Positions 40,843-48,232 of a DNA stretch of 64,000 nt are shown piece by piece. Positions within the stretch are counted from its first letter, which is position 1. Every line of letters starts with the position of its first letter. The position numbers and the translations under genes were made by a program. The notes under the pieces are model-generated. The model worked only from the letters and a program-made list of their open reading frames with translations, made no database searches and had not been told where the DNA came from. The stretch is from Roseomonas aeriglobus (GTDB taxonomy: Bacteria; Pseudomonadota; Alphaproteobacteria; Sphingomonadales; Sphingomonadaceae), in contig JAFHKN010000002.1 in assembly GCA_016937575.1 (NCBI GenBank), positions 1,550,001-1,614,000 on the forward strand. Reading direction: 5' to 3'.

Positions 40843-42477
40843 ATGGGGGCTCCGGTGGCGCTGACAGGTAGAATCGATGTCCCCAGCTTTGGCGCGCCTG
40901 TCTCGGTCGAGGTAAGCGCAGGCTCCAGCATCGTGTTCGTTGGAGCGAACGGGGCGGGCAAGACAAGGCTTGGTGTGTACCTTGATACTAGCCTGTCCCA
41001 GGCTGGCTTGGAGGTCCACCGCATCGCCGCCCATCGATCATTGACCTTGAATCCGGCAGTGGTTCCGCCAAGCCTTGAGATCGCAACCAACCGGCTTTTC
41101 TACGGATACGACCAGGGCAATTACGCTCACAAATATGGGCATCGGTACCAGAACAAACCCGAGACGGCCCTGCTCTCCGACTTCGATCATGTGCTCGCTG
41201 CGCTGTACGCGGAGAACAATGACGTTTCCATCAAGTATCGTCAGGATGCCCTCAGCAAGCCAGATGAACGAATCACGCCTACCCCAGCCAAAGTGGATAA
41301 GTTAAAGAGCATCTGGGAAAAGCTTCTTCCTCATCGAGAGCTGATCGTTCTCGGCGGTAATCTGAGAACCAAGCCACCTGAGGGGGATGAGTATTCAGCG
41401 TCTGATATGAGCGACGGCGAGCGCGTCACGCTTTACTTGATTGCGCAGGCATTGCTCGCAAAGCCCGATACTCTCCTTATCTTCGATGAACCCGAGCTTC
41501 ATATCAACCGCTCCATTCTTGCGAAGCTATGGGACGAGATTGAGTCTGCGAGGCCAGACTGCTGTTTCCTTTATATCACCCACGACGTTGAGTTTGCCAG
41601 TTCCAGGCATGCGGCGTCAAAATACGCACTCCGTGCCTTCCGGCGAGCACCGGGGGATGCCTGGGATATCGAGCAGGTTCCCGAGAGCAGCGAGCTACCA
41701 GACGATATCGTCGCCACTATCGTGGGTAGCCGCCGACCAGTTTTATTCGTCGAGGGGGATGGCGGCAGCCTGGACTCCGCGCTGTACCGCCGTGTGTACG
41801 ACAAGTTTACAGTTGTCCCGGTTGGATCATGTGAGCAGGTGATACATACTGTATCCGCGTTTGCCGCCAGGCCGGAGTTGCACCGGGTGGGTTGCGCAGG
41901 CCTCGTGGACGCCGATGGGCGAACGGACGAAGAAGCCGCTTATCTCGAAACGAAGGGTGTTTATCGACTCCCGGTCTCCGAGATAGAAAACGTGCTCCTA
42001 CTCCCCGGCGTCTTTTTAGCCCTCGCCGCATCTTTGAAGTTTTCTGCCCAAGAGGGGCAAGCCAAGCTAACCGCGCTTAAGGGCATAGTTTTTGCTCAAG
42101 CCGCGAAGCAGGTGGACGAGATTTGTCTTCGCTACACCCGGCGGCGGGTCGATGCGCAAATGAAGAAGATTGGCCTGTCAGGTTCGGACATAGGAACTCT
42201 TGATACAGAGTTTCGGCAGGCCGCGTCGAGCGTCGACCCTTCCGCAATATTCGGCGATGCGAAGGCCAAGCTGACCGACGCGATATCTAACCAGGAATAC
42301 GAGAAGGTGTTGCTGGCCTACGACAATAAGGGCCTTCTCAGCGAAGTGGCCAAGCAGTTGGGCTATCAGCAGAAAGCGTTGGAGGAGTTCGTGGGACGGA
42401 CGCTGAGGTCTGACGACAGTTCCGTTCTACATTCGGCGCTCAAAGACGATCTACCAGCAGCAACCCCCCGACCGTAG
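40843..42477 (+). CDS. Fused ABC-type ATPase + TOPRIM/DUF4435 protein, PARIS (AriA-AriB)-like defence effector
   Basis: 544 aa in two parts. The N-terminal AAA15/ABC-like ATPase (about 1-275) has Walker A GANGAGKT (34-41), signature MSDGER (189-194), Walker B LLIFDEPE (211-218) and a YITHD H-loop (244-248). The C-terminal DUF4435/TOPRIM part (about 295-544) has VEGD (E304), LVDADG (D356, D358) and SEIENVLLLPGV (E380, E382), a plausible metal-binding set. In PARIS these are two proteins, AriA (sensor ATPase) and AriB (TOPRIM nuclease); one-chain versions are also known. The ATG is 9 bases after the tRNA CCA with no visible ribosome binding site; GTG 40855 after GGGGG is an alternative start. 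Less GC-rich than the host. OLD-type nuclease is the main alternative. Confidence 0.75.
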   Translation: MGAPVALTGRIDVPSFGAPVSVEVSAGSSIVFVGANGAGKTRLGVYLDTSLSQAGLEVHRIAAHRSLTLNPAVVPPSLEIATNRLFYGYDQGNYAHKYGHRYQNKPETALLSDFDHVLAALYAENNDVSIKYRQDALSKPDERITPTPAKVDKLKSIWEKLLPHRELIVLGGNLRTKPPEGDEYSASDMSDGERVTLYLIAQALLAKPDTLLIFDEPELHINRSILAKLWDEIESARPDCCFLYITHDVEFASSRHAASKYALRAFRRAPGDAWDIEQVPESSELPDDIVATIVGSRRPVLFVEGDGGSLDSALYRRVYDKFTVVPVGSCEQVIHTVSAFAARPELHRVGCAGLVDADGRTDEEAAYLETKGVYRLPVSEIENVLLLPGVFLALAASLKFSAQEGQAKLTALKGIVFAQAAKQVDEICLRYTRRRVDAQMKKIGLSGSDIGTLDTEFRQAASSVDPSAIFGDAKAKLTDAISNQEYEKVLLAYDNKGLLSEVAKQLGYQQKALEEFVGRTLRSDDSSVLHSALKDDLPAATPRP

Positions 42478-42612
42478 CCTCTACCGGCTTACGACTTACT
42501 TCTGTTTGGCTCAGGCCAGCAAAACTGCTTTGCGGCATAGCGCCTTACGGGAGCGTCCAACAGTTATGATAACTGACGGGCGGGGCCGGTTGCCGACCGG
42601 CCCCTACGCACG

Positions 42613-42750
42613 TCACTTCTTCTTTTTATCCGGCCGCTGCGACAAGGCAGACCCGGCCGCCGTCTTCGAGTCCTTGCCGGTGCGACCATCCCGGAGGACG
42701 TTGGAGGCGGCCTTGCCCGCCTTCGCGCTCGTGTGCTCGTTCTTCGCCAT
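42613..42750 (-). CDS. Small basic protein, 45 aa, conserved-looking
   Basis: MAKNEHTSAKAGKAASNVLR is the first 20 residues, and the end is RPDKKKK. Lys/Ala/Ser-rich, no hydrophobic core, probably unstructured or nucleic-acid-associated. I recall near-identical short proteins in many proteobacterial genomes and mobile elements, but no function is known to me. The codon choice (GC at third positions) fits a real gene. It is at the 3' end of the island's minus-strand run and convergent with the ATPase gene. Confidence 0.7.
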   Translation of the reverse strand: MAKNEHTSAKAGKAASNVLRDGRTGKDSKTAAGSALSQRPDKKKK

Positions 42751-42963
42751 CGTTCAGGCTCCAAGCTCACACCATCTTGTGGTGCGGCCCTACGAACGAC
42801 CTATTAGTTGATTTGTTCCCTGCCCGTTCCACCGTCGCGGCGGCAGCGCCCCGCTCCCCTAGGAGTGCAGGTGCGTGGCGCTGCCGATGGGCGCGGCGGC
42901 GGGAGTCTAGCACCACCGCGCCCACTAGGTCGGTCACTGGCCCGTGCCCGTTACCGACTGTCC

Positions 42964-43290
42964 CTAGATCGCTTCCTTGCACGGGTCGCACATGCGTACC
43001 CGCGCCACGTCGGCGGAGAAGAACGGGCGGCGGCAGCGGAGGCATGAGCGCCAGCCCACGTGTCTGACCACGCGAGGCGGGTGTCGGTCAGTGTCGAGCA
43101 CCGGCTCGCGCCGGGTGCCACCGTCCCAGGGCCACTGCCGCGGCTCCACGAACCCCAGACCGTCCGCGCCCCGCGTCCGCTGCTCCGGGGCGCTGGGCGC
43201 TGCAACCGCCTGCGTGGGCGCGGACGCCCCCGTGCGCTCGCGCCACAGCGAAAGCCACTCGGGCAGGGGCACGGGCGCGGTCACCGCCAC
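42964..43290 (-). CDS. Small zinc-ribbon-like protein (108 aa), unknown function
   Basis: GTG start at 43290 is chosen because it overlaps the stop of the upstream gene by 10 bases (GTGGCGGTGA) and is where sensible composition begins. The C-terminus has two cysteine pairs, C83xxC86 and C101xxC104, 14 residues apart (CLRCRRPFFSADVARVRMCDPC region), as in a treble-clef or zinc-ribbon knuckle. The N-terminal half is Pro/Ala-rich with a PEWLSLWRERTG helix. Looks like a small phage or plasmid DNA-binding accessory protein; no family recognised. Confidence 0.65.
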   Translation of the reverse strand: MAVTAPVPLPEWLSLWRERTGASAPTQAVAAPSAPEQRTRGADGLGFVEPRQWPWDGGTRREPVLDTDRHPPRVVRHVGWRSCLRCRRPFFSADVARVRMCDPCKEAI

Positions 43291-43502
43291 AGGTCCCACA
43301 CGCGGTCGTTCCGCCAGCGGTACACAATGGCGATCAGCGCTTCGCCGTCGCGTGGGTCCAGCATCCCTGCGCTCATCATGCCCCGCCACTCACGGGCCAT
43401 GTTCTCCAGCGTGCCGTATTGGCGCTCGAACGGGCACTGCGCCGGGGCGTCGGAGCGCTCTAGCCGCCCGACCCGCGCCAGCATGGAGCGGACGCGCGCC
43501 AC
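43281..43502 (-). CDS. Hypothetical protein (73 aa)
   Basis: Begins with GTG one base after the stop of the 124-aa gene and overlaps the zinc-ribbon gene at its end. Sequence features: a basic N-terminal helix (MARVRSMLARVGRLE), then PFERQYGTLENMAREWRGMMSAGMLDPRDGEALIAIVYRWRNDR, described as one helical stretch. No known domain. Tight spacing argues for expression as part of one operon. Confidence 0.65.
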   Translation of the reverse strand: MARVRSMLARVGRLERSDAPAQCPFERQYGTLENMAREWRGMMSAGMLDPRDGEALIAIVYRWRNDRVWDLWR

Positions 43503-43503
43503 G

Positions 43504-43878
43504 CTACGCCCTGACCACGCCCATGTCGGTCAGCAGCGCCAGGGCGTCAGCACGCGCTTCGTGGTCAGGGCTGTCGCGCACGATCTGCCAGAGCCTGTCG
43601 ACCGTGGTCCGGTGCAGCTCGGCGTCGAATGGCTGGGGTTGCTCGGGCCGGGTGATGCTGAGCAGGTTGAACAGCTCGTCGCCCGTCATCGGCAGCACCT
43701 TGATCTGGCACGGGTGATCGCGGTGGAAGGCCCGTGCGCGCGCCAGGGCGGCGTCGTAGTCGGTGATCGGGTCTACCGCGGCGCGCCTGCCGTCCACGAG
43801 CGTCAGCACGAATAGGTCAAGCTTGCCGGGGGCCACTGTCGTGCAGCGATGGCGCGGCTCCCAAGACGCATAGGTCAT
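43504..43878 (-). CDS. Hypothetical protein (124 aa)
   Basis: Overlaps the upstream NPAGRPRG-protein gene by four bases (ATGA). N-terminal half is beta-rich (KLDLFVLTLVDGRRAAVDPITDYDAALARARAF), C-terminal half helical (LHRTTVDRLWQIVRDSPDHEARADALALLTDMG). No family recognised. Codon use matches the host GC level, so this part of the element is adapted to GC-rich hosts. Confidence 0.65.
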   Translation of the reverse strand: MTYASWEPRHRCTTVAPGKLDLFVLTLVDGRRAAVDPITDYDAALARARAFHRDHPCQIKVLPMTGDELFNLLSITRPEQPQPFDAELHRTTVDRLWQIVRDSPDHEARADALALLTDMGVVRA

Positions 43879-44399
43879 GCCCTTCTGTCCTGCTCCAGCG
43901 CCGTCAGGCGCGCCTCCAGCTCCTCGGTCGCGCGGATGGACGCGAGCGCCCCGATTGCCTCGATGATCTGGCGACCCACGTCGGGGGCGACGACGCCGCC
44001 CGCGATGGCGGCCAAGACCTGCTCGACCTGGGTGGCGACCGGAGCCTGCGGATCGAAGTCGAAGGTCACCTTCTCGACCTGGGAGCGCAGCGCGGGCAGC
44101 ACGCGGGCGAGGATCAGCGAGGCCGCGCCGACCTCCCCCTCCAGCGCCCGCTCGACCAGGGCCGAGACGATGGACTCCGCGTCGGCCAGCATCCGCTGGG
44201 CGATCTTGGCCCGCTTGTCGACGATGCCCCGCGGACGGCCAGCCGGGTTCGGGCTGCGCATACCCGGCGTCCAGGCGCGGCTGGCGGGCTTGGGCAGTTC
44301 CGGGGGCTGCGGCCCCGGCTGCGGCTGGACGGGCAGCGACACCGCCGCCTGGGCACCGTCCAGCCAGGGCGGCGGGTAGTAGGTATGTGCCTCGCTCAC
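43875..44399 (-). CDS. DUF5681-like protein with NPAGRPRG motif
   Basis: 174 aa. A proline-rich N-terminus leads to RSPNPAGRPRGIVDKRAKIA (about 48-67), the hallmark of DUF5681 proteins found in phages and mobile elements, often near small-terminase genes. The C-terminal two thirds are helical (RMLADAESIVSALVERALEGEVGAASLILARVL) with a coiled end (ASIRATEELEARLTALEQDRRA). A DNA-binding or terminase-small-subunit-like role is possible but no large terminase is encoded here. Confidence 0.65.
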   Translation of the reverse strand: MSEAHTYYPPPWLDGAQAAVSLPVQPQPGPQPPELPKPASRAWTPGMRSPNPAGRPRGIVDKRAKIAQRMLADAESIVSALVERALEGEVGAASLILARVLPALRSQVEKVTFDFDPQAPVATQVEQVLAAIAGGVVAPDVGRQIIEAIGALASIRATEELEARLTALEQDRRA

Positions 44400-44422
44400 T
44401 GCGCTGGCTCCCCCTGTTCAGA

Positions 44423-45139
44423 TCAGCTCTGGATCAGTCCGACGGTGAGCGCCTTGTCGGCGCGGGCCTTGGCGGCACGGAGCGCCTGAACCTCGTGCGG
44501 CTTCGCGCCGACGGCGGACTCGAGCGCGGTGAACATCATGCCTCCGCGGTTGCCGAGCAGCTTGAGCGCGCCCTGCATCACCGCCAGCTTGGCGGCCTCC
44601 TCCGGCGCCGCCTGCTCGTGGTACTTGCGCAGCAGCGCCGCGTGGCCCTCGGGCGTCAATCCGCAGAGGTACGAGGGACCGGCCAGCGCGGCCTCGGCGG
44701 TGACCAAGTCGCCGCGCGTGATGGCAGCGAACACGAAGCCCGGTCGGTCAGACGCCGGCATCCCCCGGATGTAGGCGCGTATCTCGGCTGCGATGGGGTG
44801 GGCCGCACGCGCGTTGACGGACGCGTTCAGCTTCTCCTCGATCTGCGCGATGCCCTTCGACAGGTTGGAGTGCTCGGTGTCGAACAAGGCCGCGCACTTC
44901 TTGAAGACGCGCTGCGCCATGTCGTCCACCTTGATGGTGCGACCGGCCTCGGTCAGCGACAGGTCGCGCTTCACCGCCTCGCCTGCATCGAACACGGCGG
45001 CGACGCCTTCGTACGCCTCCTTGAGAGCGCGCTCTGCCCCCGAGACGTACCCCTTGGTGGCGTCGTCGTAGCCGGGGAGATTGGTCACGTTGGCGGGGTG
45101 GAGGCTGGGCGTGACGCGGTTGTCGAGCTTGATGGACAT
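44423..45139 (-). CDS. Hypothetical protein (238 aa)
   Basis: Soluble, mostly helical protein with no recognised domain. N-terminus SIKLDNRVTPSLHPANVTNLPGYDDATKGYVSGAERALKEAYEGV reads as an ordered start; the centre has IAAEIRAYIRGMPASDRPGFVF and the end KPHEVQALRAAKARADKALTVGLIQS. The gene is first in the small-gene operon, 23 bp before the NPAGRPRG gene, directly beside the iteron-like region that may contain its promoter. Confidence 0.65.
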   Translation of the reverse strand: MSIKLDNRVTPSLHPANVTNLPGYDDATKGYVSGAERALKEAYEGVAAVFDAGEAVKRDLSLTEAGRTIKVDDMAQRVFKKCAALFDTEHSNLSKGIAQIEEKLNASVNARAAHPIAAEIRAYIRGMPASDRPGFVFAAITRGDLVTAEAALAGPSYLCGLTPEGHAALLRKYHEQAAPEEAAKLAVMQGALKLLGNRGGMMFTALESAVGAKPHEVQALRAAKARADKALTVGLIQS

Positions 45140-45297
45140 GGGGGGCTCCCTGATTGAACCCGCTTACGGTACGCGCCACCCAAACTGTTGTCTCGCTGTT
45201 TTCCTGTTACATCACAGTGACTTAGCATCATGTTCCGGCAGTTTCGTTGTTTGTCGGAGCGACCCCGCGAGAGACTGGAAGGATGGCGCAGCGCGCC

Positions 45298-45486
45298 AGC
45301 GAACCCCCACGCACGCCAGGCGGCGCACGGTGTGGTGGGGGTGGGTTGGTTGGTGGGGTTCGCTACCTTAAGGGCTTACACCCTACCGGCGAACCCTAGT
45401 TCGCCAGGGCGGCCCAGGGCTGTCGGGGTTCGCTAGCTAACCCACCAGCGAACCCCCAGCGAACCCCCGCTACGCTGGCGAACCCT
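45298..45486. repeat. Iteron-like cluster of GCGAACCC repeats (candidate origin)
   Basis: Core AGCGAACCCCC or GGCGAACCCT recurs at 45298-45308, 45388-45397, 45447-45457, 45458-45468 (tandem, 11-bp period) and 45477-45486, and on the other strand at 45355-45364, 45398-45405 and 45425-45434. Copies at 45388-45405 form an exact inverted pair GGCGAAC-CCTA-GTTCGCC. The cluster fills most of the 330-bp gap behind the replication gene and runs into its 3' end. Position and repetition suggest a replication-initiator binding region. Confidence 0.7.
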
Positions 45487-47248
45487 CCGGCGCTGCCTCC
45501 TCTGGACGCAGCCACGGGTTGCCGTTCGGCGACTTCGGCTCGTGCGTCAGCTTGCGTTTCGCGAACAAGCGCTCGACGGCCCCGAGCACGCGGTCCTGCG
45601 TGATGGCATACCCAGTCGCCTTCATCTCGCCGAGCTGTGCCTTCAGGCTGTTCTTGCTCGGGAATGCGCCAGCCTGCACCTGCTCGCGAGCCCACTTCAG
45701 AACGAAGTTGTCGTCGAGCTGCGAAGTCAGCGCATCGATCTCGCGGAGGGCGGCCTTCGTCCCCTTTCCGCCCTTGTTGGTCTGGAACGGATGCTCCGGC
45801 TTCTCCCCCGGCACCGCCCGACGCAGCGTCAGCGAGGTGATGGGGTCCCCGTCCTCATCGACGCCGATGTGTACCAACTGCATCTGGAAGGGGAAGCTCG
45901 TGCCGGTGGTACCGTCCTTCACCTTCGCCAGTCGGAAGCTCGCCATCCTCTCGGCCGGGTCGCCTTCCTTCTGGCACTCCACGACGAAGTCCATGGCGGC
46001 GTGCAGCCCTGACCAGCCGCGCATCCCCTTCGTCTCGTCCTTGCCGCTGTGGTGCACGAGCAGGATCACACCGCCGAGCTGCTGCTGAAGCTCGCGGAAG
46101 ATTGAGATCATCTCTCCCATCGCACTGCTGTTCTCCTCGATCCCAGCTGACGCATGTGCCAGCGTGTCGATGCACAAGACGCCCCCCGCCCAGCCTTGTG
46201 CTTTCAGCCCCGAGACCAGCCTCTCGCGGTCAGCCTGTTCGCGCAGGTTTAAGGGCTCCATGATAACGGCTACGTGCGAGCGGATGTCGTTATCCGGTTC
46301 AAATGTCGCGAGGTTGTCGGGGTAGCGTTTGGCCGTCTGTGCGGTGCGCCACGCCCTGACGCGGTTGGGAACGCCGCCCTGACCCTCAAACGGCACGTAG
46401 ACGGCCGGGGCGGCCTTCACCCGATGACCGAACCATTCAAGTCCATTTGAAATGTGTGAAAGCAGATCGAAGATGAGGAACGACTTGAAGGTGCCAGACG
46501 CTCCATAGATCGCGCCGATCCCGGCGTCGGGAATGATGCCCTTCACCAGCCAACGCAGCTTCGGCAGTGCGTCGAGGTCGCTGTCCACCAGAAGGCGGAG
46601 CGGAGGCGGCGCAGGCAGTCCGCCCGCCTCCGGCCGCATCGTCGCCACAAGGCCCGCGGCGATTTCAGCACCGCGTCGCGACTGCTCGGCCTGCTCCGTA
46701 ACCCGCGCGGCGGCAACCGCCAGCGTGCTCCGCATGTAGTCGGGTCGGCCCGCCTTGGCCCGCTGCCCGAGGGCTGACAGTCGGAAGGTCGCCCAACACT
46801 CGCGAAGGGAACTAGTCCGCGGCAGCAGCAGCATCACAAGCGCAAGGTCGGCCTCAGACTGGGATTCGTACCGTTCGAGGCCCTCTCCCCGAAAGAGTCG
46901 CCCGAGCGCCCCACCGTCCGCACGCGCGAGCGACGCTAGTTCGTGGTTAGGCTGGTCCTCACCGGTGAGCAGGATGTCGGGCGCTGGCGGCTCCATCTGC
47001 CCCACCATGTTGGTGACGAGGGCTTGCCGGTCGGCGACTGGTTGATCGCGCACCACGTCACCAGTGCAGATGATGAAGCGCTCCTGGGAATATACCTCAA
47101 CACCGTCGCGCCTGCGCCCTGGCCCCACCTCGGCTCGCACCCAGACGTGCCACCCTCGTCCCGACCGGGAATGTTCAGTGTAGCTGTCCGCCGCGTTGAT
47201 TATGCTCCCGAAGCGTTCCAGGTCCTCAGCAGACGTGCCATCCTTCAC
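45470..47248 (-). CDS. Prim-pol/helicase replication protein (C-terminal, AAA25/RepA-like part)
   Basis: 592 aa counted from GTG 47248. The first ~70 residues are the back half of a prim-pol (AEP) domain: HSRSGRGWHVWV and EVYSQERFIICTGD. A linker leads to a RepA/DnaB-type ATPase of the AAA25 kind with Walker A GASGTFKS (249-256), Walker B VLCID (357-361) and LVHHSGKD (397-404), ending in a winged-helix-like tail. It would unwind DNA at an element origin. The upstream primase half is in the same frame but separated by one TAG codon (47279-47281), so either the helicase is made alone by internal initiation or the whole is a pseudogene. Confidence 0.8.
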   Translation of the reverse strand: MKDGTSAEDLERFGSIINAADSYTEHSRSGRGWHVWVRAEVGPGRRRDGVEVYSQERFIICTGDVVRDQPVADRQALVTNMVGQMEPPAPDILLTGEDQPNHELASLARADGGALGRLFRGEGLERYESQSEADLALVMLLLPRTSSLRECWATFRLSALGQRAKAGRPDYMRSTLAVAAARVTEQAEQSRRGAEIAAGLVATMRPEAGGLPAPPPLRLLVDSDLDALPKLRWLVKGIIPDAGIGAIYGASGTFKSFLIFDLLSHISNGLEWFGHRVKAAPAVYVPFEGQGGVPNRVRAWRTAQTAKRYPDNLATFEPDNDIRSHVAVIMEPLNLREQADRERLVSGLKAQGWAGGVLCIDTLAHASAGIEENSSAMGEMISIFRELQQQLGGVILLVHHSGKDETKGMRGWSGLHAAMDFVVECQKEGDPAERMASFRLAKVKDGTTGTSFPFQMQLVHIGVDEDGDPITSLTLRRAVPGEKPEHPFQTNKGGKGTKAALREIDALTSQLDDNFVLKWAREQVQAGAFPSKNSLKAQLGEMKATGYAITQDRVLGAVERLFAKRKLTHEPKSPNGNPWLRPEEAAPEGSPA

Positions 47249-47278
47249 GTCGAGGTCGATGCAGCAAAGCGGATCGCC

Positions 47279-47533
47279 CTAGTGGAGCATGAAGCCGACG
47301 TGCCATCCGTCGCCGCGCTCTGCCGCTGCGCGGCAGGCGGCATCGAAGTCCACCCAGGTCGCCGGGTCCGTGCTGCTCGAGGGGCGACCAGCGGTCGTCA
47401 GGGGTCGCTTATCGCCCGGAGCCGCGAGCGCCCACTGCGGACGTTGGCGTAGCTCTGCGGGGATGCGCTGCCAGCGCTGGTGCTGGTGCTGGTCGGGTTG
47501 CGGCTGAGCGCCGCCCTGTAGTATAGCGTTCAT
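47279..47533 (-). pseudogene. N-terminal fragment of the prim-pol/helicase, ended by in-frame TAG
   Basis: 84 codons: a Gln-rich start, then the typical prim-pol N-terminus IPAELRQRPQWALAAPGDKRP and WVDFDAACRAAAERGDGWHVGFMLH, stopping at TAG. Reading on in the same frame gives GDPLCCIDLD, which contains the DxD metal motif of archaeo-eukaryotic primases, and joins the 592-aa ORF without a frame change. One base substitution would restore a ~687-aa protein. The break falls just before the catalytic aspartates. Confidence 0.8.
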
Positions 47534-47550
47534 TGCTTGAAGTGCTCCAG

Positions 47551-47583
47551 GCGGCGGGATGTTGGCGCGTCCCGCCGCTTTTC
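47551..47583 (+). terminator. Intrinsic terminator-like hairpin on the plus strand
   Basis: GCGGCGGGA (47551-47559) pairs with TCCCGCCGC (47570-47578), followed by TTTT on the plus strand. No plus-strand gene precedes it closely, so it would stop antisense transcription into the region between the replication gene and the AlpA-like gene. On the minus strand the T-run is absent. Confidence 0.5.
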
Positions 47584-47642
47584 TATGAGTTGCTTATGGT
47601 CTGCTTCCGCTGGACTGGGTGCGCGCAAATCGACGCACATCC

Positions 47643-47921
47643 TCAGCAGCCTGCGTCGGCAGACGAGCGGTTAAGTGATTTCATGGAGGTCTGCGCAGCG
47701 GGGCTGTACTCGCTCGTGCTGGCGAACGATTGACGCTCGATCCAGTCGGCTACGTCGGTGCGCCAATATCGTATCGGTGATTGCTTCTCGGTTCCGAGCT
47801 TGATGAAGCGCGGTCCTTTGCCTTTGCAGCGCCAGATTTCGAGGGTGTTCGGCTTGATGCCGAGCAGCGTGGAGGTTTGCTCGTTATCGAGCAGGTCGTT
47901 CAGACGAACGGATTCGGACAT
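47643..47921 (-). CDS. AlpA-like / MerR-type helix-turn-helix regulator (possible excisionase)
   Basis: 92 aa with one HTH_17-type domain: LLDNEQTSTLLGIKPNTLEIWRCKGKGPRFIKLG then RYWRTDVADWIERQSF, the layout of AlpA and small recombination directionality factors. The C-terminal ~25 residues are polar. AlpA in P4-type elements controls the integrase and excision. Positioned at the head of the minus-strand run, divergent from the HEPN gene. Confidence 0.85.
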   Translation of the reverse strand: MSESVRLNDLLDNEQTSTLLGIKPNTLEIWRCKGKGPRFIKLGTEKQSPIRYWRTDVADWIERQSFASTSEYSPAAQTSMKSLNRSSADAGC

Positions 47922-48232
47922 GGCGGTGACCCCGCGACAAGCATTTGCATGTACGCTGTGGACACCAGCACCAAGCGAGGCCGCATGCCCCCCTGGCAGT
48001 GTCCGGGTCCTGGGGGAATCTCACCCTTACTCCACCGGCTCCGTTTTCTGGAACTTCCCTCGTGGGGGCGCGCCCAGCAGCGCCGACCCTGTAAACCAAG
48101 GCTGTGTGCAGGTTTACGTGAGCCCGTTTGCATCAAGCAAGAGGCTTTTTTGGATCAATGGCGCAGCAGCGGTTGCATCTCCGCTATTGCAATTCTGCAA
48201 TTCCGCGGGTAAGGCGGTTTCTCGCAGTATGT

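Noticed and set aside
42506..42811. Plus-strand open frame of 101 codons after the ATPase gene
   Set aside because: No ribosome binding site or family similarity, and it overlaps the better-supported 45-aa minus-strand gene.
45298..45486. CRISPR array at the GCGAACCC repeats
   Set aside because: Repeat units are 8-11 bp, irregularly spaced and in both orientations, with no uniform spacers and no cas genes in the window.
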